From Hydra vulgaris (lineage: Eukaryota; Cnidaria; Hydrozoa; Anthoathecata; Hydridae): a DNA stretch of 64,000 nt. The position numbers and the translations under genes were made by a program. The notes beneath the pieces were generated by a model. That model saw only the letters and a list, made by a program, of their open reading frames with translations. It ran no database searches and was not told the DNA's origin. Positions 43,542 to 55,754 of this stretch are shown here, one piece after another (position 1 is the first letter of the stretch; every line of letters starts with the position of its first letter). The stretch covers positions 41,438,501 through 41,502,500 of the forward strand of contig NC_088933.1 of NCBI RefSeq assembly GCF_038396675.1, given 5' to 3'.

Positions 43542-44465
43542 ATGACGAGCAAGTAAGTTGATCAATCTGTAGAGAAAGCGTTACAATTGTTTTATCCAAA
43601 TAATCCTATACTTCAAGAATTTCATCATTTGGATCACACGTATAAAGATTGGCTTAATATTATAAGAGAATATTTAACAAAATGGAATCTTAGATTAAAT
43701 TTACCCGAGGAACAATATTCGGTTCTTTATCATGTTTTTATAATGAAAGATTATAATAACAATATGGACTTGTTTGCAAAATCGATTAGAGAATGCATGT
43801 CATTTGAAGAACAAACGCTTAATTGGACTCGGGAAATGTATCAAGTTTGCGCTCTAATAAATAAAACTTTTTTAGAAATTATCAAAAAGGAATTAACACA
43901 CCCGATATATAAATTGTACAAAGATAAGCTGAATGAATTTATTGCAAACTTTAAATACTTTAATCGAGCTTCGTTTAACACGTGGAAAAACAAATTAAAA
44001 CTTTCTCTCAAATATTTCTTTTTGTTTCCTTATTTGATTAATAATCATGGCAATTATTTGAATAACCATTACCGTGATTATGAAGAATTGCGAAAAAAGT
44101 ACATACCTTCAAAATTTACTCTTCAAGCCAACTATGCCCGTTTTAGTTTTAATGACAAACTCTTTCACAATGGTTATTATACTATACACACACCTATTCG
44201 CTTTTATGATTATTTTTCAAAAACTGAAAAATATAAAATAGTGCAAGATAAAGTTTTAATTTACAAAGCTATTAATCAATGTAATTTTTACCACAATTCG
44301 CCAATTGAATTGTTTCCGCAAGCAAACTGGTTTTATTTTTTCAAAAGAAATTTTACAATATGTGCTATTCTTTACAAGAAAGACGACAAACTTTGCGATT
44401 ACTTGAAGCATAAAGAAAGAAATATTGCAAACAAGGAAGAGTTGAAAATTGTCTTTCACTCATAA
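43542..44465 (+). pseudogene. Unknown viral protein (307 codons), stop at codon 5
   Basis: ATG 43542 reads MTSK then TAA (43554-43556), and the same frame stays open to 44465 (VDQSVEKALQLFYPNN ... KEELKIVFHS). Aromatic- and Asn/Lys-rich, helical, no transmembrane segment. The stop is very early, and a downstream non-ATG start could in principle rescue it. It ends overlapping the convergent gene at 44460 by 6 bp. No family recognised. Confidence 0.5.
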
Positions 44466-45157
44466 AAAGAAACATTTGTTATTTTTTAAAAATATTATAT
44501 TTGGAAAAATTTCATTTAAAAAAAATACATTTTCAAAACATGTACACGTATTCTTATTTTTACAGTTGTTATTCTTTAAAAAGTTTAAAAAATCTCGAAA
44601 ACTGTTTGATGAATTTTCATCTATATAAAAATAAAGTAAATTTTGCATGTATAATAACAACATTTTGGTTTCATATTTTGGACAGTGATGTAAACGACAA
44701 ATTTGAAATGTCAAATGAGTATAATGATATTCACATTTTTGTTCTCCATACCAATAACGCATATTTTGCACTTTTGGAAATTTTAAATAATTCAAGTCAA
44801 AGAAATATAAATTGAGATTTAAAGATTTTAGAATACTTTTTTCAATGTCTCCTCCTTTAAACAATATTAAATTGTTTGCATAATTTTTTAAAATAAGAGT
44901 CAAATATTCGTCAGTATTACAACAAAAGATATATTCGCCAGAAAAGGAATTATTTGGTTGATAAGTTAATCCGTGAATATTACGATTGCAAAAGTTAAAA
45001 GTACTTTGTCCTTGAAACTCAATTTATTAAAAGGTACACATGGCCAAATTTGAACGTGATAAATTTTGTTTCCATTAAACATTCGTAAACACAACTCTCT
45101 TAGACATCTTTCCCCCCATATATGTCGTTCTGTATTTTCAATATATTCGACATCCAT
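44460..45157 (-). pseudogene. Unknown Cys/His-rich viral protein, frameshifted
   Basis: ATG 45157 (MDVEYIENTERHIWGERCLR) is preceded within 10 bases by T11-AG. The first frame ends near 44966; a second (MTLILKNYANNLILFKGGDI ... CEYHYTHLTFQICRLHHCPK) reaches 44460. About 230 codons. Cys/His spacing in the middle (CEYHYTH, CRLHHC) could bind metal. No family recognised. The overlapping plus frame at 44501-44815 is a shadow. Confidence 0.4.
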
Positions 45158-45270
45158 AAACCATATCTAAAAAAAAAAAGAGTTGTAAATCGTAAATAAC
45201 CTCTGTTTCTTAGAAGATTATTTTTACAAGTATAAAAATGTAAAATGTGTTTAAATTTTAATTTAAAAAA

Positions 45271-45609
45271 ATGGAAAGAGTAGACAGTATAGTTAAAAGA
45301 ATTCACAACAACTGCGTTGAATGCGCTTTAGACGAAGTGAGTAAAAGATACAGCCAGTTTAATAAATCTGGCAACTCCTCACCACATTCTCCTATATCAG
45401 ATGATGAACATACAAAAGATGAATACTCTAACGAACTGCTTCAAAAAATATTAAACTCCAAACGAGCAAATCTTGATTCTAGCTCAATTGAAAAATGTTT
45501 CAATAATAGCAATTTTAAACACCTTTTAAACGAGCCTCAGCTTTGCATTGACCATCAGAATCATTTTGAAAAATTAAAAAAAGACTATATGGATCAAAAG
45601 ACCGTATAG
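45271..45609 (+). CDS. Unknown 112-residue viral protein
   Basis: Intact frame from ATG 45271 (MERVDSIVKRIHNNCVECAL) to 45609. Ser/Pro/acidic middle (SGNSSPHSPISDDEHTKDEY) and helical C-terminus (HFEKLKKDYMDQ). Divergent from the gene at 44460-45157 over about 110 bp. No family recognised. Confidence 0.5.
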   Translation: MERVDSIVKRIHNNCVECALDEVSKRYSQFNKSGNSSPHSPISDDEHTKDEYSNELLQKILNSKRANLDSSSIEKCFNNSNFKHLLNEPQLCIDHQNHFEKLKKDYMDQKTV

Positions 45610-45644
45610 CAAAATATTATCATTCAAAACTTGTAGTTTTGGTC

Positions 45645-45919
45645 ATGGAATCACAACCTAATAAAAGCCAGTTTGAAGCAGAAGGTGATCAAACAGACGG
45701 TTTTATAGATCGTTTAGTACAAAAGTGCTGCTAGCTGCTTCAACACTAATTAAAAAACTCGAGGTAATTTTGCGTAAACAAACTGTTAAAAGAAGCATTG
45801 ACGGAATAATAAAAGAAGAACCGTCGGATAAAAAAACTTTGTTTGTTAATATTTTACATGCTGTTGTAACAATATTTATTTCAAGTTTTTTAGTATTGAA
45901 GAATAATGTGCTCAAATGA
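45645..45919 (+). pseudogene. Small tail-anchored viral protein, frameshifted
   Basis: ATG 45645 (MESQPNKSQFEAEGDQTDGF) reaches TAG near 45732; the shifted frame (ASTLIKKLEVILRKQTVKRS) continues to a hydrophobic tail (LFVNILHAVVTIFISSFLVL) ending at 45919. About 90 codons. Its end overlaps the start of the protease gene (ATG 45906). Membrane anchoring is inferred from the tail. Confidence 0.4.
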
Positions 45920-46641
45920 GTCTTTAATCTCGTATTTTTCTCAACCCGTGTATAAGAATTATTTTAAAGGTGTGTATGGCATTGACGAATTAACAAAAAC
46001 GCATGAACAAAAACGGTTCTTTTATTATTTATAACAATAAAACAAGTAAAGAAGATGGTCAACACTGGCAAGCGCTAATAAAATTGGATGACGGTCATTT
46101 TTTTTGCTTTGACAGTTTAGGTCCAGAAAGCGTTCTTCGTCAAATTCCTTTTCATCTATGATATAACAGACATTTGATTGAATCTGTAGACGAAGTTCAA
46201 ACAAATTTAAAAATTAATACCTTGAATATAAATTATAACGAAATTGAAATTAATTATTATATAAAAAACACAAAACATTTTCCGTACGAGTGGACACTTC
46301 ATAATAAAGAATTTTATTGGTTTACACATTTCATCTTGAAATTTAGCGCAGAAACTGGACAACAAAATGTCATGTTATCTTTCAACAAAAATTGCTATCA
46401 ATGGAATAACAGTAGTTTGTGTGGTGCTTTCGCGGCATATTTTTTAACAATTTTATTTAACATACCTGATTACAGATATGGTTCATCTATTTACATACCT
46501 TTACTTGACACTTCGTTAAACCGTCATTTTTTTGAAATTTCTGAGCTTCATAATTCTGAACAAATTCTGCTAAAGATGGCTCCATTCTTTAAATTTGTAA
46601 AAAAAGAATTCTTTCCTTATCTTGATACAACAGCGAAATGA
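45906..46641 (+). pseudogene. Adenain-like cysteine protease (C5-type), broken
   Basis: ATG 45906 (MCSNESLISYFSQPVYKNYF). After a frameshift near 46005, the catalytic His lies in EDGQHWQALIKLDDGHFFCF, followed by DSLGPES. A TGA near 46159 comes before the body. The catalytic Cys lies in QWNNSSLCGAFAAYFLTILF near 46390-46450, with the Gln expected upstream of it. The His...acid...Gln...Cys order is that of the adenovirus maturation protease and Maverick PRO. The frame ends at TGA 46641 but reads on in phase for about 50 codons (LFEKDVLLPSYFKKQEKL) to 46798. It would process virion proteins. Confidence 0.85.
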
Positions 46642-47044
46642 CTGTTTGAAAAAGACGTCTTGTTACCTTCATATTTCAAAAAACAAGAAAAACTGGAGCG
46701 AGACTCGCTGTCGGCCAAATCCAAAGACAAAACAATTAATCGTAATATATATGAAGCACAAATATTGTCTGATAATACTGTACGCAATATTTTATAAAAG
46801 TCACGATTTGCTTAGAACGAATAATGAAACACAATCGAACAAAATCTCAATGCAGGATTTATTAGCTATACCTTCTATAATGAATGAAGAAAATATTTAT
46901 TTAATGCAAAACGAAGAAAAAAAACAAATATACTTGAATAATTTTTCTCGATTACAAACAATAGACAGATTTTTAGACAGACCTAGGGATGACGTCATCA
47001 CAAAAGAACATTTAAAAAGGCTTTTAGATCTTAACTTGTTATAA
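46642..47044 (+). pseudogene. Unknown Lys/Asp-rich viral protein, frameshifted
   Basis: The first part (46642-46796) is in the protease frame (FKKQEKLERDSLSAKSKDKT); after a shift near 46797 the frame YKSHDLLRTNNETQSNKISM ... RLLDLNLL runs to 47044. It is either a C-terminal extension of the protease or a separate small gene with a lost start. Helical, charged. No family recognised. Confidence 0.35.
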
Positions 47045-47049
47045 AAAAA

Positions 47050-47328
47050 ATGCAAAGACAAGCTATATGTCCTTTACGCGACACTATCGAAGAACAATTG
47101 TTCAATACGTGTGGTGGTTACGGTCAATTATATTGTATTTTGGCAAAAGAAAATCGAAAAACAGTTTTGGAAGAATTTAACAAATGTCTTGGCGTTATCA
47201 AGGACAATATATTAAATGTCACATACGAGAAAAAGATATTTAAGTTACCAAAGATTAACATAACTTGTGATTATTGTATAAAAAAGTCTTTATTATACGC
47301 AACAGAAACCAAAGTTTTCAAAAAATAA
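47050..47328 (+). CDS. Unknown 92-residue viral protein
   Basis: Intact frame from ATG 47050 (context AAAAAAAATGC) to 47328, starting 5 bp after the previous stop. The N-terminus is MQRQAICPLRDTIEEQLFNT, and a C-terminal CDYCIKKS Cys pair may bind metal with C7 and C18. No family recognised. Confidence 0.5.
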   Translation: MQRQAICPLRDTIEEQLFNTCGGYGQLYCILAKENRKTVLEEFNKCLGVIKDNILNVTYEKKIFKLPKINITCDYCIKKSLLYATETKVFKK

Positions 47329-47397
47329 AAAAACATTTATTTTTGTGTATACATTTTATTTAAATAAAAAATAAAATACAAATTATAATTTTTTTCT

Positions 47398-47649
47398 TTA
47401 TCTTACTTCAAAAGAGTAATCTTGCATATAAGGTTTGACAGCTTTTGTTAAATTTACCGTGTTTGGTTTTTTTCCTTTTCACGCTTTTTTCAAAGTATAC
47501 AAAAGAGAACCGACTTGCAAAGCATTTGACACGTTTTTTGGAGTTATGTAATCGGCTAATCCGTGTCCCCGAGTTTTCTTTATTTTTCGTCTCAAAAAAT
47601 GTCTTTTATTTTTAGCGCTTTTTTTTCACATTCGCTTTCGAGTAGCCAT
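47398..47649 (-). pseudogene. Small basic virion-type protein, two in-frame TGA
   Basis: ATG 47649 (MATRKRM), TGA at 47628-47626, then in phase KSAKNKRHFLRRKIKKTRGH and GLADYITPKNVSNALQVGSL, a second TGA after LLYTLKKA, and a tail (KPYMQDYSFEVR) to TAA 47398. 84 codons. Both stops sit among basic residues where CGA is likely. RG-rich then GLADYIT-like order resembles the gene at 7096-7239 and small core/cement proteins of adenovirus-like elements. The first 58 bp overlap the end of the next gene (47592-47921) in another frame. Confidence 0.5.
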
Positions 47650-47921
47650 ATTTGAAATGTATCTTTTATCACTTCAATAAAGTCATTATATACCATTTCA
47701 AATTTATTTTCTTTTTGCCGAATTATAAATGTAATAATAGCCATATCAGATGAACGTATTATTTTCATTTGATTGCTTGCGTCTGTTCGGAAAAACAATT
47801 TAAAATTTTTATTTAAAGATTTTAACGTGCTATATGAAGAATCTAACGGTTGAAAATCCGAAACAGGCGAAGGCGAGGAAAAATTATTGTAAAACTCAGC
47901 CAAACATGTTTTGAAATCCAT
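47592..47921 (-). CDS. Unknown 109-residue viral protein
   Basis: Intact from ATG 47921 (MDFKTCLAEFYNNFSSPSPV) to 47592. Ser/Pro-rich N-terminus, then FKLFFRTDASNQMKIIRSSD and a helical end (EVIKDTFQIWLLESECEKKA). It overlaps the basic gene at 47398-47649. No family recognised. Confidence 0.5.
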   Translation of the reverse strand: MDFKTCLAEFYNNFSSPSPVSDFQPLDSSYSTLKSLNKNFKLFFRTDASNQMKIIRSSDMAIITFIIRQKENKFEMVYNDFIEVIKDTFQIWLLESECEKKALKIKDIF

Positions 47922-48050
47922 GATTAAAACTTGTTATTTTTTTAAAAGTTGCGTTATTTATTAAAAAATTTTAAAAGTCGCGTTATTTTTAAAAAAAAAA
48001 AATTAAAATTCAAACACTGTTTAATTTTAAAAAAATACAATTTTGTTTTC

Positions 48051-48266
48051 TTATAATAAAGGCAAATTCTTTCCTTCATATAAAACTTTATCATTATATT
48101 TTACAATGTACATATTTAATGCTACAACATATTCAAGTTCGAATCCGCCTAAAAAAGAAGTTAAACTCGAATCACGTTCATTTACATTACCACATATCAT
48201 CTCGACTAAATGACCGTTTAAATATGAAAATAAAACAATATATTCTCCGCGATTCGAAACATTCAT
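48051..48266 (-). CDS. Unknown 71-residue viral protein
   Basis: Intact from ATG 48266 (MNVSNRGEYIVLFSYLNGHL) to 48051. Alternating hydrophobic pattern suggests a small beta-rich protein; ends YEGKNLPLL. No family recognised. Confidence 0.45.
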   Translation of the reverse strand: MNVSNRGEYIVLFSYLNGHLVEMICGNVNERDSSLTSFLGGFELEYVVALNMYIVKYNDKVLYEGKNLPLL

Positions 48267-48301
48267 TCTGATATTTCTGAATTATCCTTTAACATCGCGT
48301 T

Positions 48302-48595
48302 TCATGTCTTTACCAATAAAGAAAATGTTTTTACGTCATTTTGCACAATAGTAAAAAATGCGTTTAAAAAACAAGTGGAACATTTTTGTTTCTGATGATG
48401 AATAGTGCCAATTCGATGACAGCGTTTATACATATTTTTTTCAAATATAGTGTTAAACAGTGGTCCAAGCAATGGTATACTACCAAGTACGCTTCCTAAA
48501 ATGCCTTGTCCGCGTTTTTTATAGTGTTTTTGAGTGTTTACTCTTCCTCGTTTTTTAAATCTCCTCCTTCCATGATATTGTCGCCATTTTTTCAT
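48302..48595 (-). CDS. Basic core-like viral protein
   Basis: Intact from ATG 48595 (context AAAAAAATGAAAAAATGG). N-terminal MKKWRQYHGRRRFKKRGRV, then YKKRGQGILGSVLGSIPLLG, that is, Arg/Lys-rich followed by a Gly/Leu/Pro hydrophobic stretch, then a Cys/His-containing tail (CHRIGTIHHQKQKCSTC). The first half matches the design of the pX-like genes at 6.4-7.2 kb; the tail may be a metal-binding extension or read-through after a lesion. Likely a virion core or cement protein. Confidence 0.5.
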   Translation of the reverse strand: MKKWRQYHGRRRFKKRGRVNTQKHYKKRGQGILGSVLGSIPLLGPLFNTIFEKNMYKRCHRIGTIHHQKQKCSTCFLNAFFTIVQNDVKTFSLLVKT

Positions 48596-48824
48596 TTTTT
48601 TTTTTTAAAAACACGTTTTCCGACTAAATTTATTCTTTAATTTTCTTTTGTATTTATATACTTGCTTTTTTATTTTTCTATTTCAAATAAAGTCTTTTTT
48701 ACATATTCAATACTTTATTTTTTTTTATCTTACTTCAAGTTCTGCATGGAGGATTATTTGGGTTTGTTGATAAAATATTTTGTTAACATAAAATTTATGT
48801 AAACATTTATCTAATGTTGTTTTG

Positions 48825-49121
48825 TCAAGACCCATTTATATATCGGCTGTCCTGCACGTCCATTTTTGATGTTTTGTCTATTTCTTTTATACGTTGCCTT
48901 TGTTTTTCGCTTGCAATAAAGAATTTTTTGAAGCTTGCAATAAAGAATTGATCTACAACTACTTGTAGATCTTTCATTCCCATTCCTAAATTTGATAAAT
49001 TCACTGGTGGAGGACTGGCAGGAAATACTCTAAAATTAATTTCTCGCCTAGATGCTATTGACCTTGTTCTTAACATTTTTTTCATAAATTGTGTACATTT
49101 TGTTAAAATATATTTATACAA
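48825..49121 (-). CDS. Unknown viral protein with internal duplication
   Basis: Open from about 49121 to 48825; ATG 49085 (MKKMLRTRSIASRREINFRV) is a plausible start. It contains FPASPPPVNLSNLGMGMKDL and a duplicated FFIASFKKFFIAS coming from a direct repeat around TTGCAATAAAGAATT (48914-48951). Outermost viral-looking gene on the right. No family recognised. Confidence 0.4.
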   Translation of the reverse strand: MYKYILTKCTQFMKKMLRTRSIASRREINFRVFPASPPPVNLSNLGMGMKDLQVVVDQFFIASFKKFFIASEKQRQRIKEIDKTSKMDVQDSRYINGS

Positions 49122-49239
49122 AAATTATAAATATTTAATTTTACGCTGTATTTTTTCTTCTATATACACGTTTCATTAACTTTACTTTTTTACACAATTG
49201 TAATAATTATTTAAAATAATATTTTGTGCCTCCCAACAC

Positions 49240-50040
49240 TACCTTACTTTCACACCTTATTTGTCTTACTTGCATATCTTACTTAGTAGACCTACTTTAC
49301 TTTTTGAGTATTTTTTCTTCATTTTAACTTGCTTATTTTTCCTGCTTACTGACTTGTTTTTTTTTTTTATAAAAAAATTTTGTGTCCCCGACACTGCCTT
49401 CCTTAGCCTTCCTTAATCATCTTACATACTTATTGTCTTACTTATGAGTAGTATTGTCTTACTTATGAGTATTAACTTGCTTACTTATTTTCCTGCTTAC
49501 TAACTTATTTTTATTTCTTACTTAATTTTTTTTTGCATGCTTAATTTTTGCCTGTTTACTTATAACTTCCAAGACAGACATTTTAACTGACTTATTTTTC
49601 TTGCTTAGTTACTTGTTTTTTGTTTTGTAAAAAATTTTGTGTCCCCGACACTGTCTTACATAGCCTTACTTATTCATCTTACTTACTTATTGTCTTACTT
49701 ATGAATAGGCCTACTTTTTTTTATTTAACCGCGGTTAACTTGCTTACTTATTTTCCTGCTTACTAACTTAATTTATTTCTTACTTATTTATTTTTTTTGC
49801 ATGCTTATTTTTTGCCTGCTTACTTTTAACTTTCTAGACAGACATCACCAAGTCTCGTGTATTCACCAGAACTATAGTGTTAACATATAACTTTCTAGAC
49901 GGACATCACCAAGTCTAGTGCGTTCACAATGACTATAGTGTTTTTACATATAAGTTCCTAGACATTACATCACTAAACCATACGGTTATAGTGCTCACTA
50001 AACCATACGGTTATAGTGTTTTTACATTTAATGACATGAT
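49240..50040. repeat. Two tandem-repeat blocks at the right flank
   Basis: Block 1 (49240-49830) has long units starting TTGTGTCCCCGACACTGCC and containing CTTACTTATTTTCCTGCTTA, repeated three times with drift. Block 2 (49845-50030) has units around AGACATCACCAAGTCT and CTATAGTG, then CACTAAACCATACGGTTATA repeated. They adjoin the last viral gene and may be subterminal Maverick repeats, but they do not mirror the GTGACA array on the left. Confidence 0.75.
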
Positions 50041-50129
50041 AAAGATCTTGCTCAGCTGTGCAATAAATTGATATATTAGTAAAATGTTTAATTTTATTAA
50101 TCAAGAGTTTTTAATTTACCATTCAAGAG

Positions 50130-51160
50130 TTTTCTTGTAAAATAGTTTACCATACACTATTAAATAAGATTTTAATTTTTCCTTATAAATAGTTGTGTTT
50201 TTTCGTCACGGATGATACTTTGAAGTATATTTCGAAGTTTAGGACCATAGTGTGTTAATGCTCGATTAACAAAACGATTACTGTATTTTTTTTTCCCTTT
50301 ATATTTAGTGTTTTTTTCTGAAACTGAGTAGTGAATTAAATTGCATAATGACGTTGGTGCTTCCAGAATAATAGATTTGTGCGCTATTAAAAGGACCTTG
50401 AAACAAATTCCTTTTCTAACTCTCAGCCTATGGAAATTGTTAAATTCCTGGTCACTTATATGATTCTTTATTCTAGTTTTGAATACTATTCTTGCTGCTC
50501 AATTTTGAAACGACTGCAGTTTTTGTAATTGCGTCTTTTCAATTCCAAAGTAGAGGGAGTTGCAATAATGTGGCTGTGCAAATATTATTGAACATACTAT
50601 GTTGCACAAATATTTATGCGGTATCAATTATTTTATTTTGGATATTTTGCTCAATATATTGTGGCAGTTTTTAACAATCTTATTTATTTGTCTTTTTAAA
50701 GATAACTCATTGTCAAGTATTACGCCTAAACTTTTTATTGAGTCAACAAATCTAATTTATTCCTTGTTAACACTAGTATCTTTAATAATGATACCTTTTT
50801 GAATACTAGTTAGGGTCTCAATTAATATTTTTGTTTTCGTTTGGTTAATACATAAGAATGGTTAATTCATCTATTTAGATATCTACTGAAGAAATTTTGG
50901 TATATCCAGGATTAGTGCATTGTATTGAGATGAAGGAAGGAATGCTCTTAGATTTTGATGATCATCTGACTATCCAAAAGTTTTAACATTAAATATGTTC
51001 AAATATTTGTATAGTGGTCTGATACAAATGTTAAAGAGTATTAAACCCAGGACTTTAATCCTCGTGGTGCTCCATATTTTACACTTTGGTTTGTGGAATA
51101 TTATTTACCAATTTTAAGTTTTAGGTAATGTCAACTAAAAATAATTCAAACCACTTGTGA
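50130..51160 (-). pseudogene. Decayed LINE reverse transcriptase C-terminal part
   Basis: Minus-strand fragments in order: CINQTKTKILIETLTSIQKG near 50830, IKSLGVILDNELSLKRQINK near 50720 (RT thumb), ATLLQLPLLWN near 50550, FHRLRVRKGICFKVLLIAHK near 50410, YGPKLRNILQSIIRDEKTQL near 50220. This is the end of a CR1/L2-type ORF2, distinct from the LINE at 34-38 kb. Many stops and shifts. The (TA)n tract at 51571 lies beyond its upstream side. Confidence 0.65.
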
Positions 51161-51169
51161 CTTGTGAGC

Positions 51170-51560
51170 TGAGTCGATATTACCTATTATTAATAAGTTT
51201 ATAATAAAGTTACAAAATGGAATACAATATAGAAATAATAAACATATAAATAAGTAAAAATATATGAAAATGAAAAGAAATAAATTACGTGTGTGCGTTT
51301 ATTCGTATATGTATGAATAAATGCACACAGAGGAGTATACATATGAACAAATGTATGCATTTGTTCCTATTTTTAAGTTTATGTGTATGTATATGTGTTT
51401 TTGTGTGCATTTACATAAAATTGTATGAGTAAGTTTGTATTTATGTATGTATAGATATGTGTATATATATAGAAAATTTTTTAAGTATTTGTTAAAATTT
51501 AACTAATAAATATATTTTACACATCTTTGTTTGGATAGTTTTTCTTTTGTTACCTGGAAC
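51170..51560. other. AT/GT-rich spacer, no gene
   Basis: Contains degenerate TGTGTATG and TATATG microsatellite stretches leading into the (TA)n array. AACTAATAAATATATTTTAC (about 51500-51520) recurs as a variant near 53455, before CTTTTGTTA...GGAACTTTTACTCATAT in both places, so the flanks of the two arrays are copies of one repeat. Confidence 0.5.
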
Positions 51561-51565
51561 TTTTA

Positions 51566-52925
<1,360 letters not shown>

Positions 52926-52931
52926 AATATG

Positions 52932-53332
52932 TATATACATACATACATACATACATACATACATACATACATACATACATACATACATACATACATACAT
53001 ACATACATACATACATACATACATACATACATACATACATACATACATACATACATACATACATACATACATACATACATACATACATACATACATACAT
53101 ACATACATACATACATACATACATACATACATACATACATACATACATACATACATACATACATACATACATACATACATACATACATACATACATACAT
53201 ACATACATACATACATACATACATACATACATACATACATACATACATACATACATACATACATACATACATACATACATACATACATACATACATACAT
53301 ACATACATACATACATACATACATACATACAA
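52932..53332. repeat. (CATA)n microsatellite, about 100 units
   Basis: An almost perfect array of CATA units over 400 bp. It yields Met-Tyr-Val-Cys and Ile-His-Thr-Tyr frames on both strands, which are not proteins. Confidence 0.98.
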
Positions 53333-53557
53333 ACATTTAAAAAAAATTTTAACACTGAAGGCCTTTCATATAAAATTTTCAGATGTGTATGGATTTACAA
53401 GGCCTTCTGTGTTATAGAAAAACTTCTTTTTAATAAAATATTTGTTAAAATTTAACTAATAAACATACTTTACTCATCATAGTTTGAATAGGTTTTCTTT
53501 TGTTAGATGGAACTTTTACTCATATCTGTTAAATATTGCTTTGCTAAACACTTATGC

Positions 53558-53559
<2 letters not shown>

Positions 53560-53638
<79 letters not shown>

Positions 53639-53808
53639 CAGTGCTGGTTTTAGCAATACCAGCGCCCTATGCGAGATTTCTACGGCGCCCCTAGCTCAAT
53701 TTAACCCCATTCAAAAAAAGGCAAAGGGTAAAATAACCAATTAGTTTCGCCCCTTTATATTCGGCGCCCTGGGCCATCGTCCGACTAGGCCTTACCCTAA
53801 CGCCGCCA

Positions 53809-53880
<72 letters not shown>
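53560..53880. repeat. (TA)n array split by a short MITE
   Basis: TA tracts at about 53560-53630 and 53812-53878 flank the 173-bp element described next. Together with it they are one array with an insertion. Confidence 0.9.
53639..53811. mobile_element. hAT-type MITE inside (TA)n
   Basis: 173 bp beginning CAGTGCTGGT and ending CGCCGCCACTG, so the inward-read ends CAGTGCTGG and CAGTGGCGG form short inverted termini of the CAGTGGCGG type seen in hAT elements. It is much more GC-rich than its surroundings (GGCGCCCTGGGCCATCG). An 8-bp TA-type target duplication is possible but cannot be told from the array. Confidence 0.65.
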
Positions 53881-53882
<2 letters not shown>

Positions 53883-55590
53883 TGTATGAAGATAAACAAT
53901 AGATGTAAATTAAAGAAAGAAAAAAATTAATTTGGTTTTAAAAAGTTAATTCTATAATAATTCTTTATAGTGACGTAACTACAAATTCTAAGCCCCTTCT
54001 TTTTCCTTCAAGATTTTTATTTAGGCTTTTTTTCTTAAGAAAAAACTTGTGCATTATTGAAATTAAAAAAAAAAAGCTCTAGGTCTTCTTTAGCTAAGAA
54101 GCGCCTCTGATTTGAATGGATTTGTTTCCTCCAAGACACACCACTAATTCGTTACTTCAAAAGTATAAAAAAAAAACAACATATTAAATATAGAAAAAAC
54201 ACAATACATTACCAGAAAAATTTTATTGAAAACTTACTTTCAATACATTGTTAACAATTTCAGATTTATTTTAAATGCTTCTTTTTAGTTTGTTTGTTTT
54301 ATCGGAGGACATTTAAGAGAATATGGAAGTTTAAAGTAAATAAATTTTAATCTAGCAAAACTTAGTAAAAGTTTTTGTATATGTTGGCATAAATACAAAT
54401 ATAAATAATATGAAGAGAATGCATTAACAAAGATGCTTCAGAACTTCCACCTCTACGCTTTATTAGTAACTGATTTCATTATCATTTTTAGGACCAATAT
54501 CAAATCAAAGCAGTTTTCTAATAAAACGGTGCTTCAAACAATTTAAAAGTTACTGCATATTCTATAACATTTTTCAACAGTTGTTTGTACCCTCAAAATA
54601 AAAACTTTATGAAATTAAAGCCTGAATTAAGAGTAAACCAATATAAATTAAACCAAATTTTTTAAAAATTGTAAATTTAATTTTATTCACAAAAGATGTA
54701 GCAAAAAAAAGTTTATAGCAAAACCAAACAAATTAATTCGTATAAATGAACATCCTTCAAGAATGTTAAGAAAAAAGCGCATTCTACATACAACTGCAAT
54801 AACGTTATATTACATTATGAATTTGTTTTTAATTTATTAATAGCGGCTAATCAATTTAATTCAGTAATATCAAAATGACAATATTTGTCAGTTTGATAAT
54901 AAAAATGGTTACTTTTTTAAATAACAACTGCGCCACTGTAGGATGATATCCGGAGACATAGTGATACCATTAGTTAACTTTAAAAACTGTGAACTGCTTG
55001 AAAAACCTATAGGATTGTAAACAAAGAGCATAGGTGGGAGTCTGAAAATTTATTTAAAAAATTATGTTTGTAAAGTGTACTCTAGTTGGATTAAGTACAA
55101 CACTCCTAGCGCCCAACTAAAACCAAAATCAAGTACGTAGTTAACTTGTTTCTAAATATGCGTATCAATTTGAAAAGTCTCAAAACTATATAGTCTATTC
55201 AAACTGTTTTTTGATTATGTCATCTGTATGCTTTTGCTTCCTTCTTGGTCTTCTTGCTACATATATACTATTAAAAATTGCAGTTGTTGTTGTATCACTG
55301 ATTTTCACTTAAAAATCCTAAAGTTGTTGACTGCTTTAATGTTACTTACTTTCGATTACTTCTAAAAAGTTTCAATATTAGGCAATCGTCCAAAGGTTTT
55401 GTCTTTCTCAGTCTTAAACAATTATTTCTTTTAGTAGAAAATCGTAATAAGGCCTGATTCTTTTTTTACTCATATAACCACATATTTAAAAAAATGACAT
55501 TTTCTAAAATTACTGTCTCCGGGTACTCAGAATCTATTATATAAGTTTGTGCCAGCTTCTTTGAAAGCAATTTGCTAATTAGGAATACAT
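53880..55590. other. Intergenic region, no gene supported
   Basis: AT-rich sequence without a coherent reading frame, RNA gene or transposon end that I can recognise. Confidence 0.5.
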
Positions 55591-55640
55591 TGTATCTATG
55601 AAAATACATCGCTTTTTTGGAATAAATTGCTTTATTGGAA

Positions 55641-55745
<105 letters not shown>

Positions 55746-55754
55746 GATATATAT

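Noticed and set aside
45703..45915. Antisense frame opposite the tail-anchored protein and protease start
   Set aside because: Shadow; plus strand has continuity with neighbouring genes.
52932..53332. Regular array considered as CRISPR
   Set aside because: No spacers, unit is 4 bp, and the genome is eukaryotic.
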